Below are positions 1-7,984 of a stretch of DNA of 64,000 nucleotides, piece after piece. The notes beneath the pieces were generated by a model. That model was not told where the DNA came from. It saw only the letters and a list, made by a program, of their open reading frames with translations, and made no database searches. The stretch lies in assembly GCF_021916785.1 (NCBI RefSeq), contig NZ_JAKCFC010000003.1:372001-436000 (forward strand), given 5' to 3'. This DNA is from Mycolicibacterium lacusdiani. Lineage in GTDB: Bacteria; Actinomycetota; Actinomycetes; Mycobacteriales; Mycobacteriaceae. Each line of letters begins with the position of its first letter. The first letter of the stretch is position 1. Both the position numbers and the translations under genes were made by a program.

Positions 1-1186
1 CACGTGCGCGCTCGTAGAACCAGCGGGTTTGCACCTGACTGCCTCCGACGGCTGGTGCCCACACCGAACGCGACCACTTCTCGATCTGGACGTGGAAGGG
101 GTCATTAGCTTCGAAATCTGCTTCGTTGACCTTGTTCTGACTATTCGCGTATCGCGAGATGAGTGGAACGATCTCGCTCAGCTGGTTCTCTGCAACCACG
201 GTCAACTTCACCGGAACCTGTATATGGGATATGTCGGCCTTCGTGCGCTTTGCCACGTCATGAATGGAAGCGGTTGTCTGCCCGCCGTTCACGATTTGGA
301 GGTCCTTCACAGAGGCGATACCGAACCCTCCGTTGTCCATTGGGACAACCTTCACTGCCGACGCTGTCGCCGATAGACCGTTGTTGTAGGCCAAGAATCG
401 ATTTGGCTCGTTAAGAATAGTCTTCCTGATTCCTTGGTTTACTTTCCCGCGGGTCTGTAGAAACGCACGGACATTGCGCTCTAGTAACCGGGTGCCGTAC
501 TCGTCGTAGATGTCTGCAAGAACTGATCCCGGGACAACCGCCAAGTGCGCGGCATAGTCGCTCCATTCGTGCGGTACCACTAGGCACGGCAGCGGTTCGC
601 CGAAACGGCGGACGAAGTCAATATTGATGGACTCCTGCTGTTGACCTGAGGTCACCGCACGGTGCAACCGTCTGATGTCCCAGACATGGAAGGAGACCTG
701 CAAACCGCCGTGCGTCTCTGGGGGACGCTGCTTGACTGTGGTCTTGCCGTCCGTCACCACGAAAAGCCGGACTTTCTCGAGTCCGGCCATCTCACGGATG
801 CTGAGCACCATGTCGAATTGTGCGGTGCTCTCCTCGATGGACAGGACCAGATCGCCCCTAGCCCTGTCGAAGAATGTAAGCATCCGGGTGAACCCGGTTT
901 CCACTTGGTCGCGCGGCACCGTCTGCGGTGGGACGCTCTGGGTATAGATCGGCAAAATGAGGTCCAAGCGGCGGTCCTCGTCAGCTAGCGAATATCCCCC
1001 GACCCGCATCCCGCGGTCTTGGAAGTACGCAACCTGCCCGTCATCGAGTTCGCCTATCTCAGTTAGTTCTTGGATGATTCTGGCGGTGAATGTCTCCACC
1101 CGCAGCATCTCCGCACCCTCCAGCAGAGACTCACTGAGCACCTCCTGACGCAGATCTTCGGCAAACTGATCGATGTCGTTAGGCAC
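1..1186 (-). CDS. AIPR family (abortive phage infection) protein, 3' end outside window
   Basis: The reading frame stays open from a GTG at 1186 to the left edge, giving the first 395 residues of a longer protein. Family hallmarks are clear: LLERNVR (residues 234-240), a KVNQGIR-type segment (248-254), YNNG (267-270) and QIVNGGQTTASI (297-308). AIPR proteins are named for abortive-infection phage resistance and often sit in restriction or other defence operons; the biochemical activity of the family is not well established. The GTG overlaps the stop of the upstream nuclease gene by 8 nt, so the two are probably translationally coupled. It is the last visible gene of a four-gene operon. The C-terminal part is missing from the window, so whether the gene is intact cannot be judged. 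Confidence 0.9.
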   Translation of the reverse strand, partial: MPNDIDQFAEDLRQEVLSESLLEGAEMLRVETFTARIIQELTEIGELDDGQVAYFQDRGMRVGGYSLADEDRRLDLILPIYTQSVPPQTVPRDQVETGFTRMLTFFDRARGDLVLSIEESTAQFDMVLSIREMAGLEKVRLFVVTDGKTTVKQRPPETHGGLQVSFHVWDIRRLHRAVTSGQQQESINIDFVRRFGEPLPCLVVPHEWSDYAAHLAVVPGSVLADIYDEYGTRLLERNVRAFLQTRGKVNQGIRKTILNEPNRFLAYNNGLSATASAVKVVPMDNGGFGIASVKDLQIVNGGQTTASIHDVAKRTKADISHIQVPVKLTVVAENQLSEIVPLISRYANSQNKVNEADFEANDPFHVQIEKWSRSVWAPAVGGSQVQTRWFYERAR

Positions 1187-2165
1187 CCGTGGCCTCCCGA
1201 ATGATCGGCACCAACGCAGAGGCGTCCACCATGAACGGGCCTAGTGCGCTGACCGAGATGCTGTATTCAACATCACCCACTCCGTGAGGGCAGTCCGCCT
1301 CCACCAGTCGAGGGAAACCATCACCGATCAGGAAGATGCCTGCCGCGCGCACCGTGTAACCATCCCGGTAAAGCCCCGCTTGGGCGTCCAAGTAGCCGGC
1401 ATCGAACAGTCGATCCTCGAACATGGCAGTCGCCATTGGGTCCTGCAACCGCTTCCGGATCTCTGCGATCATGTCGGGTAGCGTCTGCCCCGCCCCCTCG
1501 CGGGCGTCTAGCGAAAGTTGGTATAAGGCAAGGTTTTTCAACGCCGTCGTGTCGAGCTGCCGTTCGCTGGCAATGCGCAGCAGCTGCGGCTGCGCACCGA
1601 TAGTCGTCTTGACCTCGACCGCAGCATCGCCGAAGGAAAAATCCTGCGGCCTCCCATGTGGACCCACCCACGCCTGCACCGCAGTAAAGGCCGGTACAGC
1701 ACCCAGCAGGATGGTGCGCAGGAAGAACAACTCGCCAAACAACCCGCGCTGGCGTTCCGGTGTAAGACCGGCACTGCTCCCGCGCAGGAACCGTTGCCAC
1801 CGCCGCACACGCTCGGTGACGCGGGCCGCCACATCAGCCTTGTCGACCCCAGCTGCCGCGGCCTTGGCGACGTCGATGACTAACGTGTCAAATAGGTCGG
1901 CGAAGGACGGTTTCGATAGCACCAGCTCGAGCGCTTGACCGTTGGCCGTTGCAGGCACCCGGCATAGGTCCACCCCGCGGCCGCTGGGTAGCTCTCCCAG
2001 TTCAACACCGGACAGGTCGACGTCGATAAGTAACGCGCGTGTGTTAGAGGGCTTCTCTACGACCAAGTAGAGGTCAGCGACGGACTCCTGATGGATACGA
2101 CGCCTGAACCGGCCCTCCGCCGCAGCCTCGGCGTCCAGCTCCGCCCAGATCTGTGAGACGTTCAC
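1179..2165 (-). CDS. DUF4420-type PD-(D/E)XK nuclease-like protein
   Basis: A 328-residue protein. A conserved GLFGELFFL helix (141-149, with E145) precedes a core with D175, D180 and the E184-V-K186 motif, which together fit a PD-(D/E)XK nuclease active site as described for DUF4420 proteins. The likely role is DNA cleavage within the restriction module formed with the adjacent helicase and ATPase. The GTG start at 2165 overlaps the helicase stop (GTGA), and its own stop overlaps the AIPR start, so the stoichiometry is probably tied by translational coupling. The family call comes from motif order and neighbourhood, not from an alignment. The nuclease activity is inferred. Confidence 0.85.
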   Translation of the reverse strand: MNVSQIWAELDAEAAAEGRFRRRIHQESVADLYLVVEKPSNTRALLIDVDLSGVELGELPSGRGVDLCRVPATANGQALELVLSKPSFADLFDTLVIDVAKAAAAGVDKADVAARVTERVRRWQRFLRGSSAGLTPERQRGLFGELFFLRTILLGAVPAFTAVQAWVGPHGRPQDFSFGDAAVEVKTTIGAQPQLLRIASERQLDTTALKNLALYQLSLDAREGAGQTLPDMIAEIRKRLQDPMATAMFEDRLFDAGYLDAQAGLYRDGYTVRAAGIFLIGDGFPRLVEADCPHGVGDVEYSISVSALGPFMVDASALVPIIREATGA

Positions 2166-4975
2166 CCCGACGCCAACTCCTGCTCCCAGTAGACATTGTT
2201 GATTACGTACTCGATGGGCTCGGCGTTGTCGCTGTTAGGGAAGCTTGCGGCGATCCCGACTATCGGGTCCGAGTCGGCATCGAGTTCGGCGAACGCCGGA
2301 TCAAGCAGATAGATCAGCAGCAGACCCCGCCCGCGCGGCCGGGCCGCCCGGATCGACGGGCCGTTCGGTGTGTCGGGCCGGGTCGTGCCTCTGGTGAGCC
2401 CCTTGTCCCACAGCAGCCGGGTGCGTTGAAGCGCAGATGCCAGTTCACCCTTGTTGAGGTCGATCTTCTCGTCCGAGGGGCTGACCAGGCGACGGATGAC
2501 GTACTCCTCGCCCGGGCGAAGGACGTACTCCTCGCCTAACGGATCCTTCAGCGGAAACTTCGCCCGCTTCGTACAGCCAATATTAAAGCCGGGCCAGTTC
2601 CGCTTCGGACCAGGATTGGACATCAGCGCCACGGTCCACGAGCTCAGCTCCGCCGGGTCATCCTGCAGCCGCTTTCGGATGTAATCGGCCATTACGCGAG
2701 ACTGCGCCTTGGTAGCGCCTCGGTGAGTTTCGAAAGCACCCAGGAAGTTGGCCACGATGTGACCGTCCACGTCGTCCCACACGACGTTGTTGTTCTTCCT
2801 GTCGACGGGGCGACGTACCGCCGAGTTCTGCAACAGGGCGGTCAGTTGTTTTGTCCGCTCAAAATTGCCGGCGATGACCGCCGCGTCGCGGCTGTAGAGG
2901 ATCGTCTCGCTGATGCTTCCTGAGTAGGACAGTTTCATCGGCGTACCGGTGCGCATTTTGGCCGCCGCGGTCACCATCAGGTTGTCCGGGGACTGGCGCA
3001 CCCGCAGCCCGAAGTCGTCCGGCGTTCCCCCGATCAGCGCCATTTCGTCGAACTGCAGCAGCAACTCCTGGTTTGCCAGGGCGATATTTTTGTACCATCG
3101 TTGAAGTTCCGCCGTCGTGTATAGACGGCACAAGTCCTGGTAGCCAGGCCGGTAACCGAACCAGCGACCCATCTGAAGCAGCGTGTCGTACATCTTGGAG
3201 GCGCGCAGGTAGTAACTGACGCTCAGTCCCTCCAAGGTGAGGCCTCGGGAGAGCTTATTCCCGCCGATCGCGATGACGCTCACGCCGTTGGGCTTGGCGA
3301 AGTAGTCCAGCGCGTCTTTGGCGGTGCCGTTGATGATCTTGATCTCGATTTTCAACGCGGCCTTGCGCAGCGCCGCGTGCACCTGGTCCCAGCTGACTTG
3401 AACTAGCTTCTTGTCGTGGGCGAACGCAGCACTGGTCGTGACGAAGTCCTTCTCCCACAACCCCTTGAGTTCATCGACGAGATTGTTCTTCTTACGCGTA
3501 TCTCCGAAATCCAACAGATTCGTGATGTAGGCCAGCTCGGAGCCGATCACATCCGCCACCTGTTGCTGTACATCGTTAAACCGGGTCACGTGCACCAACA
3601 TTGAGTTGTGCTCGGTCGACTGACCGCGCGCGCTGCGTGCTGCACAAACCAATACGAAGCTGAGGATGGCCTTACGCAGCGAGCCCGGCAGCTTCGGAGG
3701 TACCTGGTGTCCGTTCTTGTGGTTGGCGGGCATCCAGGTGTCGGCGTCGTCGAGGGTGCGCGTGATCGGATAGGGTTCGACTGCCTCGATGTTGGCGTCC
3801 GGGTCACCTGTGAGCCCAAAAACCTTGGTCGCGCCGATGTAGTCCGACGGCTCCTTCAGACTCACTAGGAAGCTTCGCGGGAACAGATCCTCGCCGTGCT
3901 CCGCCGTCTTGGCTTTCCTATAGATGAAGATGTTGGCGAACGGGGTGGCGGTGTAGCCGATGTAGGCGCTCTGCTCGAAACCGTCCAGCAGTTTTCGGAT
4001 GCACCCGTTGATCGCCGTCGGGTCGGTGTCGGGGTCGAATGCGCCGGTCCGCGTGTCGAACGTGTCCCGGGTGTTGACCGATGCGTGGTCGCACTCGTCA
4101 TCGATGACCAGCAGCGGAACATTGGGAACCCTGGGCTTGGTCTCTCCATTTTGCAGCACCTGTTGGGTCGTGGTGGCCCAAGCGATGAGGTTATCCAGGA
4201 TGCTCTTGTTCTTCTTGACCACCAGCAACAGCGGCTCGGAGCCGCCCACGTTGATGCCGGCGTTCTCGGCGATGTTCTTCTTGAAGTCGCCCCGCTGGGC
4301 GCTGTTGGTAAGCGTGTTCACAAGGTAGAACTCGATCCCCGGTAGCAGACCCACACCCAGGCGGGTGTTAGATGTGTCGAACAACATTCGCTTCTGGGTG
4401 TCGTAGCCGAGGAAGCCCTCATCCAATCGCAACTGGGTCTGACTGCGCAGGCTGTCGTCAATACCGGCCAGCACGACAACCAGCTTGTAACCGGCGTCGG
4501 CGGCCTTGCAGATCAATCCCGTGTAGTTGGCGGTCTTGCCGGACTGGACCTGTCCGACCACCATTCCGCGCCGGTCCCACCTGCCGGGGCGGTGAGGGTC
4601 CTCCAGCTGACCCAGGATCTGATCGGTCACTTTGCCAAGGCTGGCAGTCGATCGCGCGATCCAGCCCTTCTCGTCCTCCAGGTAACGCTGATAGCGCTGC
4701 CAGAGCGGCCAGCGTATGTCGCCGCGCCTGTTGGCTAGCCAGTCCAGGTGATCCTCCTCCCGACCCTCGAGGACGCCGGAGTCGGCGATATAGACGTTGC
4801 AGTCCGACTCAACCTCGCGGATCAGCTGGTCGCGTTCTGGTCGCACCGTACTCATGGGCTCCATCGCGAGCACTTGGTCCACGGCGTCGACCACCGCCGC
4901 GTTCGTGACCGGGTCGACAGGCGCCAACAGCATCACGGCCATCCGCCTAGCCATCTGCAACGGTGTCAAACTCAC
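2162..4975 (-). CDS. Z1 domain-containing superfamily 2 helicase/ATPase
   Basis: A 937-residue protein with a Walker A motif GQVQSGKT (141-148) and a DEAD-like Walker B motif IDDECDHAS near residue 295. A downstream helicase/Z1 region around residues 565-640 contains GGNKLSRGLTLEGL and QMGRWFGYRPGY. From memory, Z1 proteins were described in restriction-modification loci together with MORC/MutL-type ATPases and PD-(D/E)XK nucleases (Iyer, Abhiman and Aravind, 2008); that is the arrangement here. The likely job is ATP-driven DNA translocation or remodelling feeding the nuclease. Start GTG at 4975 overlaps the stop of the GHKL ATPase (GTGA), and its stop overlaps the nuclease start. Intact, and of the usual length for the family. 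Confidence 0.93.
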   Translation of the reverse strand: MSLTPLQMARRMAVMLLAPVDPVTNAAVVDAVDQVLAMEPMSTVRPERDQLIREVESDCNVYIADSGVLEGREEDHLDWLANRRGDIRWPLWQRYQRYLEDEKGWIARSTASLGKVTDQILGQLEDPHRPGRWDRRGMVVGQVQSGKTANYTGLICKAADAGYKLVVVLAGIDDSLRSQTQLRLDEGFLGYDTQKRMLFDTSNTRLGVGLLPGIEFYLVNTLTNSAQRGDFKKNIAENAGINVGGSEPLLLVVKKNKSILDNLIAWATTTQQVLQNGETKPRVPNVPLLVIDDECDHASVNTRDTFDTRTGAFDPDTDPTAINGCIRKLLDGFEQSAYIGYTATPFANIFIYRKAKTAEHGEDLFPRSFLVSLKEPSDYIGATKVFGLTGDPDANIEAVEPYPITRTLDDADTWMPANHKNGHQVPPKLPGSLRKAILSFVLVCAARSARGQSTEHNSMLVHVTRFNDVQQQVADVIGSELAYITNLLDFGDTRKKNNLVDELKGLWEKDFVTTSAAFAHDKKLVQVSWDQVHAALRKAALKIEIKIINGTAKDALDYFAKPNGVSVIAIGGNKLSRGLTLEGLSVSYYLRASKMYDTLLQMGRWFGYRPGYQDLCRLYTTAELQRWYKNIALANQELLLQFDEMALIGGTPDDFGLRVRQSPDNLMVTAAAKMRTGTPMKLSYSGSISETILYSRDAAVIAGNFERTKQLTALLQNSAVRRPVDRKNNNVVWDDVDGHIVANFLGAFETHRGATKAQSRVMADYIRKRLQDDPAELSSWTVALMSNPGPKRNWPGFNIGCTKRAKFPLKDPLGEEYVLRPGEEYVIRRLVSPSDEKIDLNKGELASALQRTRLLWDKGLTRGTTRPDTPNGPSIRAARPRGRGLLLIYLLDPAFAELDADSDPIVGIAASFPNSDNAEPIEYVINNVYWEQELASG

Positions 4976-6483
4976 GCACCGGCCTCCTGTTCGTCATGGG
5001 TGTCCAAGACCTCGTAAAGCTCCGGGAAGTATTGGAACGGGTCGGTCGTCAGCACCCGGTCGCGGGCCGCCACATGGTCTTCGCCGCGCCCACGCAATGA
5101 TTTGTACAGCGCGGTCGCCAGAGTGGATACCTCATTCGAGGAAACGCCCTCGAAGGGTCCGGCCTGCTCCTCAGGCCGCTCGGCGCTGGCGATCGAGATC
5201 AACGGAATCGGGATAGTCCCCTCGACGATCTTCAGCAGATTGCGCACGTTCTGCGCCGACGGATGTTCAATTGCCTCGACCACTGCGGGATGGTCCCGAT
5301 TCACCTGGTAGGAAACCTTGCCGTGCATCACCAGTTGTAACCACGCCGGGCTTAGGCCTTTTTCCTTCTGCCTTGTCAGGATCTTGCCGCGATGCCGGTA
5401 CACCTCCACCGCGCGCACCCGGGTCACTTTTGCAACACGGCGCAGCTCAGCGCGCAGCACGCCTGGCGGCTGAGCCATCGACTTGCGGACGTCGATCTGC
5501 CAGAGCGCATCCATTTCGTTGGCGATGTCGACCTGGATCCGAGCGAGTTTGTAGTGCTCCTCCTTCTGGAAACCCAACCCAAGCCAGTCCCCAGCCACTA
5601 GAAGGCGCTTGTTCCGGTAGACGTAGAACCCTTGCAGGCTGTTCCAGCCACGCTCCCCGCTGGCAAGTTCGAATTCCTCGGCGGTCAGCTTCGAGCGGTG
5701 AGGCAGCACGACGGGCTGGACCACCACCTTGCCGCCCGCGAGCGGAAGTTCCTCGGCCGCCAGAACCTGACGAGCCCTGCTACGCGATAGAAATGGATCC
5801 CAGGGCGGGACCTCATGGTCGTTGACCGTCACGGTCCGGCCCTCGCGCGGCGCCAGAAAACGGTGAAATGTCATCGACAGGTGCGATCGCACAGACCTGG
5901 CCAACTCCAGGAATCTTCGGTGTGCGTCCTCGTCGTCGACATCCGCAGTACCCACGATCCTGTCCAGATGTTGCCAGACAACCACCGTCCCCCGAGGCTG
6001 CGCGTCCAAGCGCTCGGCGAGGTCGGCGCAGTTCTCGGGATAGCCGTGCAAAAGGCGCCATTCGTGGGTCGCCACCACGGTATCTAGGTCCCACTGGCGA
6101 GCGTGAACGCCATCCGCCTTCGTCTTCGTGATCACAGTCAGCTCTCGGCACTGCGAGAAGGACGCAGTCTTCAGTCCGAGTCCGAACCGGCCGAGGTCGT
6201 CTACGGCCCGCTTCTCCTGCGGGCTCATGCTGCCTGGTCGCATCGCCTGTTTCAGCTCGGCCTCGGTCATGCCTAGGCCGTTGTCCCCGATAGCGATCCG
6301 GCTGTCAGCACCGTCCCAGTCGAATTCGATCCAGATCCGGTCCGCCGTCGCGGTGATGCTGTTGTCGATCAGATCGGCCACGGCAGTTTGCGGCGTGTAG
6401 CCGAACGCCCGCAGTGACTCCACCAAGGCGGCCGGGTCCGGCGCGGCGAGATCGAAGTTATCCCCAGATGTGTCCCCATCCAC
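4972..6483 (-). CDS. MORC-like GHKL ATPase, first gene of the Z1 operon
   Basis: A 503-residue protein. The N-terminal GHKL fold shows the N-box ADLIDNS (N41), the G1 motif DNGLGM (67-72) and the G2 motif GRFGLGLKTAS (98-108). A transducer-like domain follows, with a conserved lysine in DVRKS. The usual catalytic glutamate of the N-box is an aspartate (D37), as in the second ATPase of this locus. GHKL ATPases of this type are proposed to act as ATP-gated clamps on DNA. Translation probably begins at GTG 6483: a TAGCCT -10 element lies 6 nt upstream, the leaderless arrangement common in mycobacteria. The stop is fused to the helicase start. The C-terminal 120 residues are not recognised. Confidence 0.9.
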   Translation of the reverse strand: MDGDTSGDNFDLAAPDPAALVESLRAFGYTPQTAVADLIDNSITATADRIWIEFDWDGADSRIAIGDNGLGMTEAELKQAMRPGSMSPQEKRAVDDLGRFGLGLKTASFSQCRELTVITKTKADGVHARQWDLDTVVATHEWRLLHGYPENCADLAERLDAQPRGTVVVWQHLDRIVGTADVDDEDAHRRFLELARSVRSHLSMTFHRFLAPREGRTVTVNDHEVPPWDPFLSRSRARQVLAAEELPLAGGKVVVQPVVLPHRSKLTAEEFELASGERGWNSLQGFYVYRNKRLLVAGDWLGLGFQKEEHYKLARIQVDIANEMDALWQIDVRKSMAQPPGVLRAELRRVAKVTRVRAVEVYRHRGKILTRQKEKGLSPAWLQLVMHGKVSYQVNRDHPAVVEAIEHPSAQNVRNLLKIVEGTIPIPLISIASAERPEEQAGPFEGVSSNEVSTLATALYKSLRGRGEDHVAARDRVLTTDPFQYFPELYEVLDTHDEQEAGA

Positions 6484-6489
6484 AGGGCG

Positions 6490-6495
6490 AGGCTA
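6490..6495 (-). promoter_or_regulatory. -10 element for a leaderless Z1-operon transcript
   Basis: On the minus strand the TAGCCT hexamer fits TANNNT and ends 6 nt before the GTG at 6483, so the transcript would begin at or next to the start codon. The remaining roughly 200 nt between the two divergent ATPase genes (6496-6697) contain no other gene that I can see and must hold the promoter of the plus-strand ATPase as well. Confidence 0.4.
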
Positions 6496-6697
6496 CGGCG
6501 GGTAGGGCCCCAAGCGCTGTCGCACCGCCGATGCGGGCTACCGTTCTGATGCCTGGAAGTGCTTGACGTCGGGTTTCAGCTGCAAATTTACGCACCGGGC
6601 CGCGCAGGGCTCTGTGGCCGCGAGTCGGCCAGTAATTGTCCGAGCATGCTGCTTAACTTGAGCCCATCAATAGCACTGAACTGAAAGCGTTGCTGCA

Positions 6698-7984
6698 ATG
6701 AAACTTTCCACTGCGGCCCCGTCGGCGGCTCGGCTCACGTCCTCCCTGCGGGACATCGGCTATGACTTCGTCAGCGCGGTCGCCGACCTGATCGACAACA
6801 GCATCTCGGCAGGCGCAACCGACGTGGCAGTGGAGATCGAGTTCGCGGGCCCGGACTCAGCGGTCTATGTCGCCGACAACGGCTCCGGCCTCAACGCCCG
6901 CGGCATGATGGAGGCACTGCGTTTTGGTAGCCGCCGCACCTACGGGTCCGGCGATCTGGGTCGCTACGGTCTCGGTCTCAAAACGGCATCGCTGTCCCAG
7001 GCTAGATGCGTGACGGTTGTATCAAGGCCCGCCGACCGCAAGCGTCCACTATGGCGATCTCTGGACTTGGATCTGATCGCGCAACTCGACGAATGGGTTC
7101 TAGCCGAGAACCCCCGCGACCACGCCGTCGAAAAGAGCGAGGAGATGCTCGGTACCGGCACCGGCACAGTCGTAGTCTGGCAAAACCTCGATCGAGTGCT
7201 TCCCGCCTCTGGCGCCCACGGAGGTTGGGCAAAACGGCGTTTCGAGGTCCTCGCGGACAAGACGAAACAGCATCTCGCCATGGTGTTTCACCGGTTTCTC
7301 ACGGGTGAGAGTGGCGCTCCAAGAATCTCCATGCGCGTCAACGGCGACAAAGTGCACGCATGGGACCCGTTCGTCCGACACGAACCAGGCACCCAGCAGC
7401 TGACCAACCAGCAGTTCGAGCTAGAGAGTGCCACGGGCGTTGGGGCGGTGGAACTCCGTCGTTACATTCTCCCCGGCAAGAAAACGTTCAGCACCCTCAG
7501 TGCATTCGACGAAGCCGCGGGACCTCTGAATTGGAACAGACAACAAGGTCTCTATATCTACCGCGAGAATCGGCTGGTGCAGTGGGGCAGTTGGGCAGGC
7601 ACCCGCGGCATCGACGAGCATACGAAGCTGGCACGCGCGAGCCTTGACTTCGACAGCAACCTCGACGAAGTGTTCAACATCAACGTCGCGAAGATGCGGG
7701 TATCCGTACCCGCGCAGCTCAAGCAGATGCTTGACCGTCCGGTCAGCGAGCTGTGCATCCTTGCCGATCGGGTTTACCGACGCCAAGACGCCGACGTCGG
7801 CGATAAAGCTGACGACGACGTGGCTGAGCGCGATGAAAAAGCACCGGTCAGCGGCGCGCTAGCGGAGGTCGGCTTGGCTCTGAAATCGGCGGCGATTCAG
7901 TCCGGCGAATACGACGGGTTCCGCAGCGTCATGAGGGTCATGAGTGAGCAGCACCCCGACTTGGCTCGAGGACTAGGTTTCTAG
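6698..7984 (+). CDS. Second MORC-like GHKL ATPase, divergent paralog
   Basis: A 428-residue paralog of the ATPase at 4972-6483. It has the N-box ADLIDNSI (D30, N34), G1 ADNGSGL (59-65), G2 GRYGLGLKTAS (88-98) and a transducer lysine in the NINVAKM segment. The similarity continues through the WWQNLDR-like and WDPF segments (here VVVWQNLDR and AWDPFVR), so the two arose by duplication or work as partner subunits. It is transcribed away from the Z1 operon, and its TAG stop shares the tetranucleotide CTAG with the stop of the converging methyltransferase gene. Two ATPases of one family in one locus suggest either a heterodimer or two modules with separate targets. Confidence 0.9.
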   Translation: MKLSTAAPSAARLTSSLRDIGYDFVSAVADLIDNSISAGATDVAVEIEFAGPDSAVYVADNGSGLNARGMMEALRFGSRRTYGSGDLGRYGLGLKTASLSQARCVTVVSRPADRKRPLWRSLDLDLIAQLDEWVLAENPRDHAVEKSEEMLGTGTGTVVVWQNLDRVLPASGAHGGWAKRRFEVLADKTKQHLAMVFHRFLTGESGAPRISMRVNGDKVHAWDPFVRHEPGTQQLTNQQFELESATGVGAVELRRYILPGKKTFSTLSAFDEAAGPLNWNRQQGLYIYRENRLVQWGSWAGTRGIDEHTKLARASLDFDSNLDEVFNINVAKMRVSVPAQLKQMLDRPVSELCILADRVYRRQDADVGDKADDDVAERDEKAPVSGALAEVGLALKSAAIQSGEYDGFRSVMRVMSEQHPDLARGLGF

